Shown: positions 60,725 through 64,000 of the stretch, piece after piece
Layout: every line of letters begins with the position of its first letter
Numbering within the stretch: the stretch's first letter is position 1
Position numbers and translations under genes: made by a program
The notes under the pieces: generated by a model
What the model was told of the DNA's origin: nothing
Database searches by the model: none
What the model saw: only the letters and a program-made list of their open reading frames with translations
NCBI GenBank assembly: GCA_015057405.1
Contig: SVEK01000004.1
Span: 1 to 64,000, forward strand
Direction of reading: 5' to 3'
Source: Lachnospiraceae bacterium
GTDB lineage: Bacteria; Bacillota; Clostridia; Lachnospirales; Lachnospiraceae
Length of the DNA stretch: 64,000 nucleotides

Positions 60725-61528
60725 TTATGTTCTACCAATTGTTTTATCAAACAGTTCCATAATTTCAAGAATAGCACTACTTACTCGATTTCTGCATTCT
60801 GATCTCAACACTGCAGGCATATCATAATAAGCTTCAGCAATACTTCCTGCAATCGCTGCTAAAGTGTCCGTATCTCCACCCAAAGATACTGCATTTCTCA
60901 CTGTATCCTCATAATCTTCAGCTTCCAAAAATGAGATTATAGCTTCCGGTACTGTTCCCTGACAGGATACATCCATATGAAATGTTGGTCTTATCTCATC
61001 AATCATGCGATTCAGATTATATCCAAACTCTTTAGAAATATATTCCTTTATCTGCTCCTTATTAGCTCCGTGTCTTGCCATAAAAATACAACTTGTTGTA
61101 GCTTCAGCCCCCTTAATCCCCTCCGGATGATTATGAGTTACCTCTGCTGTATATCTTGCAACTTCTCGTACTCTATCCAATGTCGGATATAGCCAACCAA
61201 CAGCAGATACTCTCATTGCAGAACCATTTCCATAACTGTTGTATGGTCTTGGATTATCAGCAATCAGCCAATATATGAATCTTCCTCCATATCCGGCATA
61301 AGGATATCTGCTACCCCATTCTCGCATAGCAACAGTCACAACCTCTTTAATCTTATCCTCAGTTGCATCCGCCCCAACTTTAATCAGAGCCTCTGTAATT
61401 GCTACTGTCATTACTGTATCATCTGTAAAATTGCATCCTGTCGTAAACAGCTCAAAATCTTTTGTCTTTTTTCCCCTGTCAAATTCAAAAGGACTTCCTA
61501 TAATATCTCCTAAAATAGCTCCGTACAT
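60725..61528 (-). CDS. ADP-ribosylglycohydrolase family protein
   Basis: GAILGDIIGSPFEF, FTDDTVMTVAI, GNGSAMRVSAVGW, SLGGDTDTLAAIAGSIAEAYY. Confidence 0.95.
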   Translation of the reverse strand: MYGAILGDIIGSPFEFDRGKKTKDFELFTTGCNFTDDTVMTVAITEALIKVGADATEDKIKEVVTVAMREWGSRYPYAGYGGRFIYWLIADNPRPYNSYGNGSAMRVSAVGWLYPTLDRVREVARYTAEVTHNHPEGIKGAEATTSCIFMARHGANKEQIKEYISKEFGYNLNRMIDEIRPTFHMDVSCQGTVPEAIISFLEAEDYEDTVRNAVSLGGDTDTLAAIAGSIAEAYYDMPAVLRSECRNRVSSAILEIMELFDKTIGRT

Positions 61529-61603
61529 AATCCCTCCTTATCTTTACCAACTACCAGTGTCATATCTACTTCTTTCTTACAAACACACTATATAACCAAT
61601 CGA

Positions 61604-61640
61604 AAAAGAAAAGGTCGCTTAACCGGCGACATTTTCTTTT
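61604..61640. terminator. Terminator-like inverted repeat downstream of the PD-(D/E)XK gene
   Basis: AAAAGAAAAgGTCGC ... GCGACaTTTTCTTTT; A/T tracts on both sides. Confidence 0.7.
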
Positions 61641-61663
61641 GTTCAAATATTTCTCCAAAATAA

Positions 61664-62560
61664 CTATAGTTGACTTATCATCATCTTCCTTTGTGATTCC
61701 GGGATTTCTAACAAATCCATTGCCTGTTCCGCTGTAAAGGAAAGCTTTTTCATTATGTTTTTTATAGCCGCCAAATTACTCTCCTTTCTGCCTTCACGCA
61801 TTCCTATATTTACTTTTTCTTCTATTTTGTCATGCATCAATCTTTCCAAAGCTTCACACATAACATATTCCTCCCTTACACTTTCATACAATTCGTAATT
61901 TGCCGATATACTCGCCTGCAAAACTGCATCAATATTATCTCTGTCTTCTTTTTCAGTATACTTTTCTGCTTCTTTCAGGAATAGTTTTACATCTTCCTTT
62001 TTAACATGTTTTGACAGTATTCTTAAACTACTGTGTTTATCCTGTGACAACTGACTGATAACAACTATCTGTACCGCAGGAAACATAGTAGTATTCTCTG
62101 TTAAATAGTATATTCCGGGATAACGCTCCTTTATTTCAAAGCCGATAATCTTCAATTCATCAAACAACTTCCACGGATAACCTTCCCTGAATATTGAAAC
62201 TGACATTTCTTCCAACGGTATCTCATTAACCTTCTTACCATACCCTTTGTATAAACAGGCATATCCGACTGTTTTATAAAAACTGTCTATGGTCAATGCA
62301 TCGTCCGGACTTTTGTACTCAATTACATTATACGTACGCATAATATGTCCTATCTCATTATGCATCGTAGCTGTCTTATTAGTAATTCTGACAATAAGAA
62401 TATCTATACGTATGGGTTCCTTGCTAAGATTATACTCAATCCTGTACTCCAGTTCTTCCTTATTATCATTCAATTCAAGGCTCGTTGCCGCATAAAATGC
62501 CGGATGCCACTGAATCTTGTTTGGTAAATCATTCAAATTAATTGTTTCCCTTTCACACAT
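61664..62560 (-). CDS. Rpn-like / PD-(D/E)XK nuclease-fold protein
   Basis: RIDILIVRI...YNVIEYKSPDDALTIDSFYKTVGYACLYKG core; C-terminal REGRKE...AMDLLEIPESQR typical of Rpn/transposase-derived family. Confidence 0.75.
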   Translation of the reverse strand: MCERETINLNDLPNKIQWHPAFYAATSLELNDNKEELEYRIEYNLSKEPIRIDILIVRITNKTATMHNEIGHIMRTYNVIEYKSPDDALTIDSFYKTVGYACLYKGYGKKVNEIPLEEMSVSIFREGYPWKLFDELKIIGFEIKERYPGIYYLTENTTMFPAVQIVVISQLSQDKHSSLRILSKHVKKEDVKLFLKEAEKYTEKEDRDNIDAVLQASISANYELYESVREEYVMCEALERLMHDKIEEKVNIGMREGRKESNLAAIKNIMKKLSFTAEQAMDLLEIPESQRKMMISQL

Positions 62561-62989
62561 TATATACTACAACTTTTCGTTTTACAACACTTTTATTGTA
62601 ATATAAATAATATATGATTTATCATTTAAAATCTATTGACTTTTTAGCCTATATTTTTATATTACATCCGTATATTCTGCACAAAAAATCGTATCCGGGT
62701 AACTATATTTTATGTAATACCATACAACAATCAGGCGTATATTTTGTGCAAATTGTCGGAATACCTAATATGACCGCACAACGCTTTTTCTGAAAATGAT
62801 TTCGCAGCCTGTTACATAATCAGCCTCTGATATTCTCTTATATTATTTTATTATCCGACAAAAAAGTTACACCGATGATATATTTTTTTCCACCTTGACA
62901 TCTTACCTTTTGGATTTTATAATATATTTATTATCATTTAACCTTTTCAACACATTCATTTAGTTATTTTTTTAGAGAGGGGTTTTAAT

Positions 62990-63388
62990 ATGTCAAAGAA
63001 AAATGGTGCACAGACAGTAGATGTAGTTTCCGGAAGAAATATTGTCGTTTCTGCAGGTAAAGGAAAAACAAATATTGATGAAATCAAGTGGCTCACTCAA
63101 ACTGTACTTGATTATGCAGCAGCCTGGAAAACGAAAGGCTGGGCTTACATTGCGGACTGTTCTGAAATGGATCCTGTTTCTATTACAGAAGGTAATGAAT
63201 TAGTTGTAATGACACAAAAATTTGTTGACGCAGGATGCAAAGCTATCGGATTTGCGGAAGGTTTTTCCATTATGTTAAAGGTTCAAGCTAAAAGTAATAC
63301 ACAGCGTTCCAATACCGGTATTCTTGAGGGACATTTTGCAACAGTTGATGAGGCCTTAAAATGGTTAAAGGAAGAAGTCAACATCTAA
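62990..63388 (+). CDS. Small STAS/SpoIIAA-like protein of unknown function
   Basis: 132 aa, SD GAGAGGGG; WAYIADCSEMDPVS...FVDAGCKAIGFAEG...HFATVDEALKWLKEE resembles SpoIIAA-like folds. Confidence 0.65.
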   Translation: MSKKNGAQTVDVVSGRNIVVSAGKGKTNIDEIKWLTQTVLDYAAAWKTKGWAYIADCSEMDPVSITEGNELVVMTQKFVDAGCKAIGFAEGFSIMLKVQAKSNTQRSNTGILEGHFATVDEALKWLKEEVNI

Positions 63389-63398
63389 ACAAACACAG

Positions 63399-63423
63399 AA
63401 ATGCCTGCACAAAGCAGGCATTT
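63399..63423 (+). terminator. Terminator downstream of STAS-like gene
   Basis: AAATGCCTGC-ACAAA-GCAGGCATTT perfect 10-bp stem. Confidence 0.7.
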
Positions 63424-63450
63424 CCCTATGCATTTTTAAACTTTTTCTTA

Positions 63451-63890
63451 TTAACCCCGATAAATTTTTATGTAAAATGTACTACCTGTTCCTAGCTGAC
63501 TTTCTACTGTTATATTGCCATTTTGTCTCATAATTATTTGTTTTGACATTGCCAAACCGATTCCCACGCTGTCTGTTGAAGCTCCTGCAGTCTTACAGAA
63601 TCGTTCGAATATATACGGAATATCTTCTTTTTTTATACCTTCACCGATATCTTTTATTACTATTTCTGTGGATATATTGCTCTGAGTTACAAATATGTCT
63701 ACTTTTCCCCCATGTGGAGCGTGCTCGATGCAATTTTTGACTATATTTGAAATTGCCTCTGTAGTCCACTGCCTGTCACAGTTAATATTTATTTCCTGAG
63801 GTACATTTACAGAAAGAGTAATGTACTTAATTCCAACATATTTGCCTCCAGTTGGGAAAGAGTAAGAAGGTATATTTTACTTTTTATTAA
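63451..63890 (-). pseudogene. Decayed sensor histidine kinase (HATPase_c domain plus DHp fragment in another frame)
   Basis: Frame 1: ...VNVPQEININCDRQWTTEAISNIVKNCIEHAPHGGKVDIFVTQ...KDIGEGIKKEDIPYIFERF...SVGIGLAMSKQIIMRQNGNITVESQLGTGSTFYIKIYRG*. A different frame upstream: LIKSKIYLLTLSQLEANMLEL. Stops in both frames, no N-terminal half. Confidence 0.75.
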
Positions 63891-64000
63891 TCACAGAACT
63901 ATATACCCTGCTATCCCATTTCATGTAATAAGCCATTCTCGCATACATCAGCAAATACTCAATACAGTGTGCCCTTGGGAAAACATATGCATACATCTTT

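Noticed and set aside
59534-62560. ArsC-like, SIMPL, ADP-ribosylglycohydrolase, Rpn cluster as a new defence or toxin system
   Set aside because: ADP-ribosylglycohydrolase lacks a partner ADP-ribosyltransferase here, genes are separated by gaps and a terminator, and each family is common as a stand-alone gene

Overview
This window looks like a low-GC, spore-forming Clostridia chromosome, most likely Lachnospiraceae; that placement is inferred from gene content and protein style, and no search was run. It is mostly core chromosome, and almost every gene is on the minus strand. In order it contains: ilvE (partial), nadK, tlyA, dxs, ispA, xseB, xseA, nusB and an Asp23 protein; the complete spoIIIAA-AH operon; aroE; a GGDEF/EAL protein; two ATPases; argS; aroA; a large RND permease with a coiled-coil insertion; a MarR plus heterodimeric ABC exporter operon; a NUDIX gene; two secreted carbohydrate-active proteins (CBM9-like and GH10 xylanase); aconitase; an O-antigen-ligase-like, VanZ and glf group; fba and pfp; the rpe-rsgA-prkC-prpC-rlmN-rsmB-yugP-fmt-def cluster; an ABC-F protein; an M15 peptidase; and an accessory tail (ArsC-like, SIMPL, ADP-ribosylglycohydrolase, PD-(D/E)XK, STAS-like, decayed histidine kinase). 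I saw no convincing new multi-gene system, prophage, CRISPR array or defence island. The most useful second-look items are a GC-rich multi-hairpin intergenic element (~30.49-30.59 kb), a 57-aa Cys-containing ORF missing from the ORF track, the coiled-coil RND permease, a possible structured aroE leader, a double MarR operator and a multiply-lesioned histidine kinase at the right edge.
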